Shown here: positions 7,896-15,317 of the stretch, piece by piece
Layout: every line of letters starts with the position of its first letter
Numbering within the stretch: position 1 is the first letter of the stretch
DNA from: JBEKCB01 sp052139675
GTDB taxonomy: Bacteria; Planctomycetota; Brocadiia; CAIUPP01
Direction of reading: 5' to 3'
Length of the DNA stretch: 31,450 nt
Assembly: GCA_052139675.1 (NCBI GenBank)
Contig: JBKQWE010000058.1
Span: forward strand, 1-31,450
Notes under the pieces: generated by a model
The model's database searches: none
What the model saw: only the letters and a program-made list of their open reading frames with translations
Told to the model about the DNA's origin: nothing
Program-made: the position numbers and the translations under genes

Positions 7896-7902
7896 TAACT
7901 CC
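7869..7902 (+). pseudogene. Possible remnant of a DUF169 gene start
   Basis: In a frame different from the fusion gene it overlaps, this stretch reads M-D-T-R-F-R-G-R-L-I-T, like the start of the DUF169 protein at 11306 (M-D-A-Q-F-R-D-R-F-I-T). The DNA matches at 27 of 33 aligned positions (7867-7899 against 11305-11337), with the ATGs in register. Similarity stops just before the palindrome at 7906. A truncated duplicate is one explanation; chance is not excluded. Confidence 0.3.
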
Positions 7903-7905
7903 TAG

Positions 7906-7948
7906 TGCTTCCTTGCGGAAATAGGCGTCCTATTTCCGCAAGGAAGCA
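7906..7948. repeat. Perfect 20-bp palindromic element, 3-base loop
   Basis: TGCTTCCTTGCGGAAATAGG (7906-7925) is followed by CGT and then its exact reverse complement (7929-7948). No T-run follows, so it is not a standard terminator. Its core (GCGGAAATAGGCGTCC...) resembles the element at 8001-8042, with stem changes on both arms, which indicates a repeat family conserving structure rather than sequence. Confidence 0.75.
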
Positions 7949-8000
7949 TGGCCGCGCTAAGCCCTATCACGTTAGTGAGTTATGCTTTCCGTTGGACCGT

Positions 8001-8042
8001 GTTTAGCTGCGTAAATTGGCGTGCCAATTTACGCCGCTAAAC
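8001..8042. repeat. Palindromic element upstream of the octahaem cytochrome
   Basis: GTTTAGC-T-GCGTAAATTGGC (8001-8020) pairs with GCCAATTTACGC-C-GCTAAAC (8023-8042): 19 base pairs with a single T/C mismatch around a GT centre. It ends 18 bases before the ATG at 8061, so in mRNA it would sit directly upstream of the ribosome binding region and could affect translation or mRNA stability. Confidence 0.7.
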
Positions 8043-8060
8043 ACCAGGGTCAAATCTCAC

Positions 8061-9119
8061 ATGAAGAGCCTTAACCGCCTGATCGTCGCCGCCACGCTGG
8101 TCATGCTCGCGCGGGGCATCCCGGCAGGGGCCGCAGCGGAGCCGGAGCAGCCCGCCAATCCTTCCCCGGCGGCCACCTCGAGCCTTCCGGCCGCCACGCC
8201 GCTTCCGTCACCCGCGGCCGAAGCCTCCGCGCCGGCGGCAACTTCGAGCCCATCGAGCGCAGGGCCCGCCGCGGCGCAGAGGGAATCCGACACCTGCGGC
8301 TCGTGCCACGAGCAGGAGACGAAAGAGTGGATGGAGTCGCCGCACGCGCACGCCATCAACGACCGCTACCTCGGCGAGTGGGAACGCGAGGGCCGCAAAT
8401 GGGAATGCCTCGTCTGCCACACGAGCCAGTACGACCGCAAGAGCGGCGAGTTCTCGCACGCCGGCGTGAGCTGCCAGTCCTGTCACGGGCCGGTGACCGA
8501 GGACCATCCCGACAAGGTCAAGAAGCTCCTGCCGGTGACCTCGGAGGTCTGCCAGCCCTGCCACAGCGTGACGTTCGGGGAATGGCGCATCAGCTCGCAC
8601 GGCCAGAAGAACATCCGCTGCTTCGACTGCCACAAGATGCACCAGATGAACCTCCGCAAAGAAGATCCCGACCAGATGTGCGGCACCTGCCATACCGAAC
8701 GATTGAAGGACTTCTCGCACGCCACGCATCACCTGAAAGGCGTGCAATGCATCACCTGCCACATGCCGGAGGTGATGGGCGCGGGGCTGAAGATCAAGGG
8801 GACCGGCGTGCGCGGGCACACCTTCAGCGTCGGCGCCGAGACCTGCGCCCGCTGCCACCGCGAAATGGTCCACACGCGCAGCAACCTGGCCGACCTGGAA
8901 GGCGAAGTCGAGCGCCTCAAGGAGGTCAGTCCGCAGGCGCTCCAGAAGCAGGTCGAACAGCAGCAGCATGAGATTGACCAACTGCGCGCAGAGCTCCGGA
9001 CCGACCGCTCGGTCTTCTCCGTGGTTGCCGTGGTGGCCTTCGGCCTGGGCCTCATCATCGGTTACGCCGCCATGCACCACTTCCATAAGAAGAACTCAAA
9101 AGAGGAGCCGCCCAAATGA
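8061..9119 (+). CDS. Octahaem cytochrome c with C-terminal coiled coil and membrane anchor
   Basis: Periplasmic electron-transfer subunit, probably the c-type cytochrome partner of the FeS/NrfD pair that follows. The 352-residue product starts with a signal peptide, then an Ala/Pro/Ser-rich tether (about residues 26-72), and eight CXXCH motifs between about 79 and 267 (CGSCH, CLVCH, CQSCH, CQPCH, CFDCH, CGTCH, CITCH, CARCH). A heptad-like segment at about 275-312 (NLADLEGEVERLKE...) suggests a coiled coil and oligomerisation, followed by a transmembrane helix at about 316-337 and a short Lys-rich cytoplasmic tail. I chose the ATG at 8061, since an upstream in-frame ATG at 8016 lies inside the palindrome and would bury the signal peptide. 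The gene ends in a four-base overlap (ATGA) with the FeS gene. It is not NrfA: no CXXCK motif is present. Confidence 0.87.
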   Translation: MKSLNRLIVAATLVMLARGIPAGAAAEPEQPANPSPAATSSLPAATPLPSPAAEASAPAATSSPSSAGPAAAQRESDTCGSCHEQETKEWMESPHAHAINDRYLGEWEREGRKWECLVCHTSQYDRKSGEFSHAGVSCQSCHGPVTEDHPDKVKKLLPVTSEVCQPCHSVTFGEWRISSHGQKNIRCFDCHKMHQMNLRKEDPDQMCGTCHTERLKDFSHATHHLKGVQCITCHMPEVMGAGLKIKGTGVRGHTFSVGAETCARCHREMVHTRSNLADLEGEVERLKEVSPQALQKQVEQQQHEIDQLRAELRTDRSVFSVVAVVAFGLGLIIGYAAMHHFHKKNSKEEPPK

Positions 9120-10024
9120 GCGCGCCGTCTGCCGGTCCGGACGCGGGCGGGATTTCCCGCCGACATTTTCTCGGCCTGGGAGCGGCGGGATTGGGCGCGG
9201 CGCTCCTGATGAGCCGCTCGGCCGGCGCCGGCGAAACGGCGGCAAACCCGGACGCTCCCCAATCCAGCGTGCTCGTTGACCTGACCCGCTGCATCGGCTG
9301 CCGTGCCTGCGAGAACGCCTGCCGCGTGCGCCAGAAACGGTCGCCGCTGCCGACCGGGCGGGTGGGCTACGGTCCCGGCGAAGGCCGCCTGTCGTTCACC
9401 TCCTGGACGTTCGTGGATTTCCGGGAAGTCCACGGCGAGTCGTCGGCCAGGACCGTTTTTCCGGTCAAGAGGCAGTGCATGCACTGCGTGGACGCCGCGT
9501 GCGTCTCGGCCTGCCCGGTGGCGGCGCTGCACAAGACTCCGCGCGGCTCGGTGGTCTACACCGCATCGCGCTGCATCGGTTGCCGGTACTGCATGATCGC
9601 CTGCCCGTTCAAGGTGCCCCGCTACGAATGGAACGAGGGGCTGACGCCGCGTGTCGGCAAGTGCGATTTCTGCGACGACCGCGTGGCCTCCGGGACCAGC
9701 CCCGCCTGCGTGATGGCGTGCCCGACCGGCACGCTGAAGTTCGGGACGCGGGCGAACATCCTGCGCGAGGCGCAGGCGCGGATGCAAGTCAACCCCGGCC
9801 GGTACGTTTCCATCTACGGCGACAAAGTCGTCGCCGGCACTTCCTGGATTTATCTTTCGGACGTGCCGATGGAGCAGCTCGGGTTTCGCGTGGACCTGCC
9901 GGACGTCGCCCTGCCGTCGCTGACGTGGGCGTCGCTGGCGAGAGTGCCGGTGGTGGTCGTGACGCTGGGGATTGTCCTGGCCGGGGTCTATCGGCTGCAC
10001 GGAAGAAAGGCATCCCATGATTGA
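9116..10024 (+). CDS. Tat-exported four-cluster [4Fe-4S] protein, HybA/NrfC/DmsB family
   Basis: Electron-transfer subunit carrying four [4Fe-4S] clusters between the membrane NrfD-type subunit and a periplasmic partner. The 302-residue product has a twin-arginine signal (SRRHFLGLG, residues 14-22). Four cysteine groups follow: CIGCRACENAC, CMHCVDAACVSACP, CIGCRYCMIACP and CDFCDD...CVMACP, sixteen cysteines in all. A C-terminal hydrophobic helix (about 275-295) is of the kind seen in HybA and absent from DmsB. The first Cys group lacks the usual Pro after the fourth Cys. The gene overlaps the octahaem cytochrome by 4 bases and the NrfD gene by 8, so the three subunits are probably made in fixed ratio. 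Confidence 0.92.
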   Translation: MSAPSAGPDAGGISRRHFLGLGAAGLGAALLMSRSAGAGETAANPDAPQSSVLVDLTRCIGCRACENACRVRQKRSPLPTGRVGYGPGEGRLSFTSWTFVDFREVHGESSARTVFPVKRQCMHCVDAACVSACPVAALHKTPRGSVVYTASRCIGCRYCMIACPFKVPRYEWNEGLTPRVGKCDFCDDRVASGTSPACVMACPTGTLKFGTRANILREAQARMQVNPGRYVSIYGDKVVAGTSWIYLSDVPMEQLGFRVDLPDVALPSLTWASLARVPVVVVTLGIVLAGVYRLHGRKASHD

Positions 10025-11294
10025 ATCGGCCTATGTGGCGATCCTGCTCCAGGTCGCCGTGGCGCTGGGGGCGGCGGTCGTGGGAGTGGCCGCGTGCTGG
10101 CTGCTGGCCGGCCGCAAGATACCGCAGCAGGTCTCGATCCGCCTGGTCTGGTGGGTGGTGCTGCCGATCCTGTGGGCGTGCGGCGGCATCGCGTTCGTGA
10201 CCCGGTTCACCGGCGGGCTCGGCGCCATGACGAACCTCTCGGACACGTTTCCGTGGGGAATCTGGATCGCGTTCGACATGCTCTGCGGAGTCGCCCTGGC
10301 GGCGGGCGGGTTCCTGACCGCCGGAGCGGTGTACATCTTCGGGCTGAAGAAGTTCTATCCCATCCTGCGGCCCGCGATCCTCACCGCCTACCTGGGCTAC
10401 CTGATGGTGCTGGGCGGACTGCTCATGGACCTGGGCCGGCCGTATAATATCTGGCACCCGATGATCTACTGGCAGCACCGCTCCGTGATGTTCGAGCTCG
10501 GCTGGTGCGTCAGCTTGTACAACATGGTGCTGACCGTGGAGTTCCTGCCGCTCCTGCTCGAGAAGTTCCGCTGGCACCGGCTGCTGCGGATCGTCCACTC
10601 GGTCACCATTCCCGCAGTGATCGCCGGGTGCATCCTTTCCACGCTGCACCAGTCGTCGCTGGGCGCGTTGTTCCTGATCGTGCCCGAGAAGATGTGGCCG
10701 CTCTCCTATTCGCCGCTGCTGCCGCTGTACTTCCTCATCAGCGCGGTGGCCGTCGGCCTGGCCATGACGATCGTGGAATCCAACCTTTCCGCCAAGGCGT
10801 TCCAGCGGAGCCTGGAAACGCCGATCATCCTCGCGCTCGGGCGCGTAATCCCGCTGGTCATCATTCTGCTGCTGACCATCCAGGTCATAGATATGACAGC
10901 GCGGGGCGTATGGGTCTACCTGCTCCCGCGGCCATTTCAGACGTTCACCTTCCTGCTGCACATGGCCTTGCTCCTGATCCCGACGTTCATCCTGCTGCAC
11001 CCGCGGTTGAAGCGCCATCCGCGCACGGTGTTCTGGGCCGCGTCCTCGGTGGTGGCGGCGGTCATCGTCAACCGTCTGAACGTGGCATGGTTTGCCATGC
11101 TCCCCTCGGCCGACAACGTTTATGTGCCCTCATGGCAGGAAGTCGCCGTCACACTCAGCCTGGTTTCTTTAGGCGTAGTGCTTTTCGGCCTGGCGGCGCG
11201 CTACCTGCCGTTGTTCACCCATCCTTCGCTGGACGAGCCGGTGGCGCCGGCGGCGGAACTGGCGCTCGACCGGAGCGCGGCGGCTTCTGAATAG
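10017..11294 (+). CDS. NrfD/HybB-type polytopic quinone-interacting membrane subunit
   Basis: Integral membrane subunit expected to exchange electrons with menaquinol through the neighbouring FeS protein. The 425-residue product has about ten transmembrane helices with no haem-ligand pattern, as expected for the NrfD/PsrC family. The stretch DTFPWGIWIAFDMLCGVALAAGG and the following PAILTAYLGYL and DLGRPYNIWHP segments are closest to HybB. The ATG at 10017 overlaps the FeS gene stop, and an in-frame start at 9972 would lie within that gene and is rejected. There is no molybdopterin, hydrogenase or nitrite-reductase catalytic subunit next to it, so cytochrome-FeS-NrfD may be a free-standing quinone:cytochrome c oxidoreductase, by analogy with the NrfBCD, Qrc and alternative complex III modules. 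Confidence 0.9.
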   Translation: MIESAYVAILLQVAVALGAAVVGVAACWLLAGRKIPQQVSIRLVWWVVLPILWACGGIAFVTRFTGGLGAMTNLSDTFPWGIWIAFDMLCGVALAAGGFLTAGAVYIFGLKKFYPILRPAILTAYLGYLMVLGGLLMDLGRPYNIWHPMIYWQHRSVMFELGWCVSLYNMVLTVEFLPLLLEKFRWHRLLRIVHSVTIPAVIAGCILSTLHQSSLGALFLIVPEKMWPLSYSPLLPLYFLISAVAVGLAMTIVESNLSAKAFQRSLETPIILALGRVIPLVIILLLTIQVIDMTARGVWVYLLPRPFQTFTFLLHMALLLIPTFILLHPRLKRHPRTVFWAASSVVAAVIVNRLNVAWFAMLPSADNVYVPSWQEVAVTLSLVSLGVVLFGLAARYLPLFTHPSLDEPVAPAAELALDRSAAASE

Positions 11295-11305
11295 GGGTCC
11301 GAGTT

Positions 11306-12067
11306 ATGGACGCGCAATTCAGGGATCGGTTCATAACACTCTGGGCGAAGTATTTCGGCGAGGCGGAACTTCCCCTCGGCTTCTACTACGCGAATCACGA
11401 AGCGTGCTGCCAGCGCCTGCGCCCCACCGTCGGGCATGCCTGCCTGATCGGCCAGTTGGGCCAGGTCCGGAAAGGGCGGACCCTTTGCGTCAGCGGCGAT
11501 TCCGTCAGTTGCTTCGGCGGCAAGAGGTATCTCGGCTTCAGGAAAGAGGTGATCCCGGATTTCGAGTATTTCCTCTCCTGCGGGATACCCGGCAAGGTCA
11601 TCGGCGAGCGCTATAAGAAATCACCCCAGATCGTCCGGCAGGCCATGGCAAACCAGCCTTCGTTCGACGCGCCCGCCAAATACGCCGTCTTCAAGCGCTG
11701 GGACAAGCTGGAGGAAAGCGACCCGGTCGAAGTGGTGATCTTCTTCGCCATTCCGGACGTCCTCTCCGGCCTTTTCACGCTCGCGAATTTCGACGAGACG
11801 GATCCCTGCGCCGTCATGGCCCCTTTCGGGGCCGGATGCGGCGCGATCACGCTGTACCCCTATCTCGAGAAGGACCGCAACCCGCCGCGCTCGGTGATCG
11901 GCATGTTCGACATCTCGGCCCGCCCCTTCGTCCCGGCCTGCACGATCTCGTTCGCGACGCCGATGGCCAAATTCGAGCGCATGGTCGAGAACATGGGAGA
12001 GAGCTTCCTCACCACCGCGTCCTGGGCCAGGGTGAAACGCAGGATACAGAAGGGTCTTCGCGGGTGA
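11306..12067 (+). CDS. DUF169 family protein
   Basis: A 253-residue soluble protein of the DUF169 family, whose biochemical function I do not know. Recognition rests on the characteristic PLGFYY, ACLIGQLGQVRKG, SCFGGKRYLGF and VEVVIFFAIPDVLSGLFTLANFD segments and the GAGCGAIT...P motif. Conserved cysteines at SCFGG and GAGCG could bind a metal or cofactor. No signal peptide or membrane helix is present, so it is cytoplasmic. An AGGGG Shine-Dalgarno lies about nine bases before the ATG, and the gene follows nrfD by 11 bases, suggesting the same transcript. The family occurs mainly in anaerobes. Its first 11 codons resemble the stretch at 7869-7902. Confidence 0.85.
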   Translation: MDAQFRDRFITLWAKYFGEAELPLGFYYANHEACCQRLRPTVGHACLIGQLGQVRKGRTLCVSGDSVSCFGGKRYLGFRKEVIPDFEYFLSCGIPGKVIGERYKKSPQIVRQAMANQPSFDAPAKYAVFKRWDKLEESDPVEVVIFFAIPDVLSGLFTLANFDETDPCAVMAPFGAGCGAITLYPYLEKDRNPPRSVIGMFDISARPFVPACTISFATPMAKFERMVENMGESFLTTASWARVKRRIQKGLRG

Positions 12068-12080
12068 AAGAGGGCGCCGA

Positions 12081-12109
12081 TTGACGCCCCAGCCACAGTG
12101 TGGTACAAT
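12081..12109 (+). promoter_or_regulatory. Strong sigma-70-type promoter giving a leaderless mRNA
   Basis: TTGACG (12081-12086), 17 bases, TACAAT (12104-12109). A start site six to nine bases after the -10 falls at 12115-12118, coinciding with the ATG at 12118 of the HTH gene. No Shine-Dalgarno precedes that ATG, which agrees with leaderless translation. Confidence 0.6.
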
Positions 12110-12117
12110 GCTGCGTT

Positions 12118-12507
12118 ATGATCGTACCCACTGTCAGGACATTGCGCGAGGAACTCGGGCACTCCCAGCGGGAGATGGCCGAAGTCCTCGGCGTTTCGAC
12201 CAAGGCCATCCAGAGCTACGAACAGGGATGGCGCAAGACGCCGCCCCACGTGGAGCAGCAGGTCCTCCTTCAAACCATCCTGCGCCACCATCCCGACCTG
12301 CGGAAGATCCCGCGGTGCTGGAAGGTGAACAAATGCTCCCCGGAGACGCGCCGGAACTGCCCGTCGGCCAAGCTCAAACTGCCCGGATTCTGCTGGTACA
12401 TCACCGGAACTCTCTGCCACGGCGCGCCGTTAGGGGCCTGGACGGCCAAGCGCGAACGCTGCCTTCAGTGCCCGGTGATGAAGGGCCTGCTCCAGGCTGA
12501 CGCGTGA
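12118..12507 (+). CDS. HTH (XRE-like) regulator with C-terminal two-CW cysteine domain
   Basis: Likely small cytoplasmic transcription factor of 129 residues. Residues about 5-55 form a Cro/C1-type helix-turn-helix (TLREELGHSQREMAEVLGVS followed by TKAIQSYEQGWR). The remaining half is cysteine-rich: CWKVNKC, NCPS, a second CW (FCWYITGTLC), and a final CLQCPVM. This is the paired-CW layout of the two-CW domain, which could bind zinc or an iron-sulfur cluster and act as a redox or metal switch; that role is inferred. The start is set by promoter geometry (TACAAT ending nine bases upstream) and the beginning of the HTH; a GTG at 12100 would lie inside the promoter. It may regulate the flanking electron-transfer or haem genes. 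Confidence 0.8.
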   Translation: MIVPTVRTLREELGHSQREMAEVLGVSTKAIQSYEQGWRKTPPHVEQQVLLQTILRHHPDLRKIPRCWKVNKCSPETRRNCPSAKLKLPGFCWYITGTLCHGAPLGAWTAKRERCLQCPVMKGLLQADA

Positions 12508-12555
12508 CCCCGGGAGCGTGCGAGCGCGCCCGATGCCCTCTTCCATAGTCGTGCC

Positions 12556-15273
12556 ATGAGCGCCAGTTCGCCGGCGCGCGAGGTCGAGGCCATGTTCGGC
12601 CGTGACGACGAGATGAGGTTGCGCGATGGCTCGCGCGTTTCCGTCGTCGGGGCCGGGCCGTCCGGTTCGATCTTCGCCTCTCAACTCCTGCGCCGGGCGC
12701 GCGAGCGCGGCCTGGCCCTCGATGTCACCCTCTTCGACGAAAAGCAATTCCTGCGCGAAGGGCCGCGCGGATGCAACCTGTGCGCCGGCGTCATCTGCTC
12801 GGACCTGCTGCATGACCTGGCGGACATGGGCGTCGAGCTGCCTCCCGCGTACACACAGCGCCTGATCGAAGGGTATCGTTTCCGCACGCGGGCCGGCGAG
12901 CTGCGCATGTCGCGCGCCGCCGCGCACGGCCCGATCGCCACGGTCTACCGCGGCAACGGCCCGCCCTCGGGAAGCGCTCACGCCGAGATGAGCTTCGACG
13001 AACTCCTGCTCAAGCACGCCATGACGCTGGGCGCGCATTTCATCCCGCACCGGGTCGCGAGCGTGGCCCTGCCGTCGAGCCGTACCGGCCGCGCGGTGGT
13101 CCGGTTCCGAAGCGACAGCGGCGCGGAGCCGATGGAGACCGACCTCATCGTCGTCGCCTGCGGAGTCAACTCCACCCTGCCGGCCAGGCTGGAGGCGATG
13201 AAATTCGGCTATCGCCGCCCCGTCTCCCGCCGCGCCTGCCAGGCCGAAATCCCGCTGCCGAACGATTTCATTGACGCTCGTTTCGGCGGCGACATCCTTC
13301 TGTTCGCGCTGGGCTTGGAACGCATCCGTTACGTGGCGCTGGTGCCCAAGCGCGGATTCATTACGCTGACGCTGATCGGCTACGGCGACCTGGGGCCCGA
13401 CGACCTCCGGTCCTTCATGCGGCACCCGGAACTCCGCGCCGAAATGCCCCAGGGATGGGAGTACGCCGGGCTGGGCTGCCGCTGCTTCCCGCTGATGCCG
13501 GTCCGCCACGCATCCGGGCCGGCGGCGGACCGCCTGGTCGTCATCGGCGACGCCGCCGTGAGCCGCTATTATAAGAACGGGATCGGCTCGGCCTACGTCA
13601 CCGCCACGCTGGCGGCGCGCGCGGCGCTGGATCACGGCGTCTCGGCGGACGCGCTGCGCCGGCATTTCTGGCTGCCGGCCCGGCGCCGGATTGCGCACGA
13701 TAACTTCTCCGGGCGGTTGCTGGCCTCCGCGTCCGATTTCATCGCGCGGAGCGACTTCTTTTCCTCGGTGTACCTCGGCGCCTGCACCCGCGCGCCGGCG
13801 GACCGGGCGGCGCGGACCTTCCACCTCGTTAACTGGAACATGATCACCGGCGACCGGCCTTACCGCGAGATGCTCCATGCGGCCGCCTCGCCGGCGTTCG
13901 GCCTCGAATTGGCGAAGTCAGCCGCGCGGCTGCTGGCGCGACGCGCGGCCTCGGTGGCGCATCCGGTCCGAGTGGCGAGCGCCGCGCCGACGCGCCTGGG
14001 ACCGCTCCGCGGCGGCGAGACCGTGGCCATCATCGGCGGCGGGCCGGCCGGCGCCTCCTGCGCGATCTCCCTCAAGCAGTTGGCGGCCAAACGCCAGATC
14101 GCCGTGAACGTGCTCCTGTACGAGGCCAAGGACCTGGACGGCGAACAGCAGTACAACCAGTGCGCGGGCCTGCTCTCGCCGCCGATTGTCGAGGTGATGG
14201 AGCAGCAGCTTGGCGTGAAGTTCCCGTCGCACCTGGTCCAGCGCGAGATCACCGGCTATCTCTTCCGCGGCGACCGCGAGACGATTTCCCTGCCGGGGCA
14301 GGGCCAGCCTTCGCTGGCGCTGCGCCGCGTGCAGTTCGACCGCTACCTCGCCGGCGAGGTGCTGCGCCGGGGAGTCCGGATCGTTCACGCCCGCGTCCAG
14401 GACCTGGAGATCAACTCCCGCGGCGTGCGCATCTTCACCGACAGCGGCACGCAGATGGCCGACGCCGTCGTCGGGGCTTTCGGCCTGGACAGCGGCACGG
14501 CGGCGGCATTCGGCCGCGCAACGCCCTATCGCGCGCCGCACTGTATCGAGACGCTCATCACGAAACTTCATCCGCCCATCGAGCAGATGGCGCGCCACGG
14601 CGGGACGGTGTACGCCTTCCTGCCGCCGTTCGACGGCGTCGAGTTCGCCGCCATCATCCCCAAGGGCAACCACCTGACCCTGGTGGTGGCCGGCCGCAAG
14701 CTGCGGACGGAGATGATGGACCGCGTGCTGCAATGGGGACCGGTGCGGGAGATCGTCCGCCCGGAGGAATGCCAGGAGCGGCCGCCGGAGTACCACAAGG
14801 GCCGGTTCCCTACGTCGCTGGCGCATCACATTCACGGCGAGCGCTACTTGACGATCGGCGATGCGGCCGGCCTGGTGCGCCCGTTCAAGGGCAAAGGCGT
14901 GACCACGGCCTGCCAGACCGGCTACCTGGCCGCCGCAACGATGCTCGACTGCGGCGTCGGCGCGGACGCGATGCGGCACTTTTACGCCGAATGCCAGCAT
15001 CTGACGGATGACATTTTCTACGGTCGGATCGTCCGCAAGCTCGTCCGCGTCGCGCGCGGCGCCGGCGCGATAGACGACCTCATTCGCCAGGCGCACGGGG
15101 ACGCCGCTCTCCGGACCGCGATGTATTGCTGCGTTTCCGGCGAGGGGACGTTCCAGCACCTGCTCGCCCAGACGAGCGGGCTGCGGCGCGGCCTGCGGGT
15201 GGCCGGCGCCGTGCTTCACGGGATGTGCAAGCGCCAGCCGAAGCTCATCGGCGAAGCCGGCGCTTCCCGCTGA
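12556..15273 (+). CDS. Tandem-fused FAD oxidoreductase, geranylgeranyl-reductase-like twice
   Basis: A 905-residue protein made of two related FAD-dependent halves. Half one (about residues 25-450) has VSVVGAGPSGS, CNLCAGVI and the FAD-closing VIGDAAVSRYYKNGIGSAY. Half two (about 485-880) has VAIIGGGPAGA, QCAGLL and TIGDAAGLVRPFKGKGVTTA. Both therefore keep the dinucleotide fold, the CAG segment and the GD motif of the geranylgeranyl reductase/digeranylgeranylglycerophospholipid reductase group, which saturate isoprenoid double bonds. Proteins of this group are normally single and about 400 residues, so the head-to-tail fusion is unusual. With the methyltransferase behind it, tailoring of a quinone or other prenylated lipid is a reasonable guess. 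No good Shine-Dalgarno precedes the ATG at 12556, and in-frame ATGs at 12592 and 12613 are alternatives that keep the fold. Confidence 0.8.
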   Translation: MSASSPAREVEAMFGRDDEMRLRDGSRVSVVGAGPSGSIFASQLLRRARERGLALDVTLFDEKQFLREGPRGCNLCAGVICSDLLHDLADMGVELPPAYTQRLIEGYRFRTRAGELRMSRAAAHGPIATVYRGNGPPSGSAHAEMSFDELLLKHAMTLGAHFIPHRVASVALPSSRTGRAVVRFRSDSGAEPMETDLIVVACGVNSTLPARLEAMKFGYRRPVSRRACQAEIPLPNDFIDARFGGDILLFALGLERIRYVALVPKRGFITLTLIGYGDLGPDDLRSFMRHPELRAEMPQGWEYAGLGCRCFPLMPVRHASGPAADRLVVIGDAAVSRYYKNGIGSAYVTATLAARAALDHGVSADALRRHFWLPARRRIAHDNFSGRLLASASDFIARSDFFSSVYLGACTRAPADRAARTFHLVNWNMITGDRPYREMLHAAASPAFGLELAKSAARLLARRAASVAHPVRVASAAPTRLGPLRGGETVAIIGGGPAGASCAISLKQLAAKRQIAVNVLLYEAKDLDGEQQYNQCAGLLSPPIVEVMEQQLGVKFPSHLVQREITGYLFRGDRETISLPGQGQPSLALRRVQFDRYLAGEVLRRGVRIVHARVQDLEINSRGVRIFTDSGTQMADAVVGAFGLDSGTAAAFGRATPYRAPHCIETLITKLHPPIEQMARHGGTVYAFLPPFDGVEFAAIIPKGNHLTLVVAGRKLRTEMMDRVLQWGPVREIVRPEECQERPPEYHKGRFPTSLAHHIHGERYLTIGDAAGLVRPFKGKGVTTACQTGYLAAATMLDCGVGADAMRHFYAECQHLTDDIFYGRIVRKLVRVARGAGAIDDLIRQAHGDAALRTAMYCCVSGEGTFQHLLAQTSGLRRGLRVAGAVLHGMCKRQPKLIGEAGASR

Positions 15274-15317
15274 GTCGCAAGGAGTTGATCCCCTGTTTCC
15301 ACGGATGAGGAGTCGCC

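Noticed and set aside
7906..7948. Rho-independent terminator after the fusion gene
   Set aside because: The stem is strong but no T-run follows on either strand, and the sibling element at 8001-8042 lies upstream of a start codon, so it is better read as a palindromic repeat.
8016..8060. Upstream ATG for the octahaem cytochrome
   Set aside because: It lies within the palindrome and would place 15 polar residues before the signal peptide.
8061..9119. Cytochrome c nitrite reductase or octahaem hydroxylamine/tetrathionate reductase
   Set aside because: All eight sites are plain CXXCH, there is no CXXCK or extra catalytic-loop signature, and the protein is small with a membrane-tethered coiled coil.
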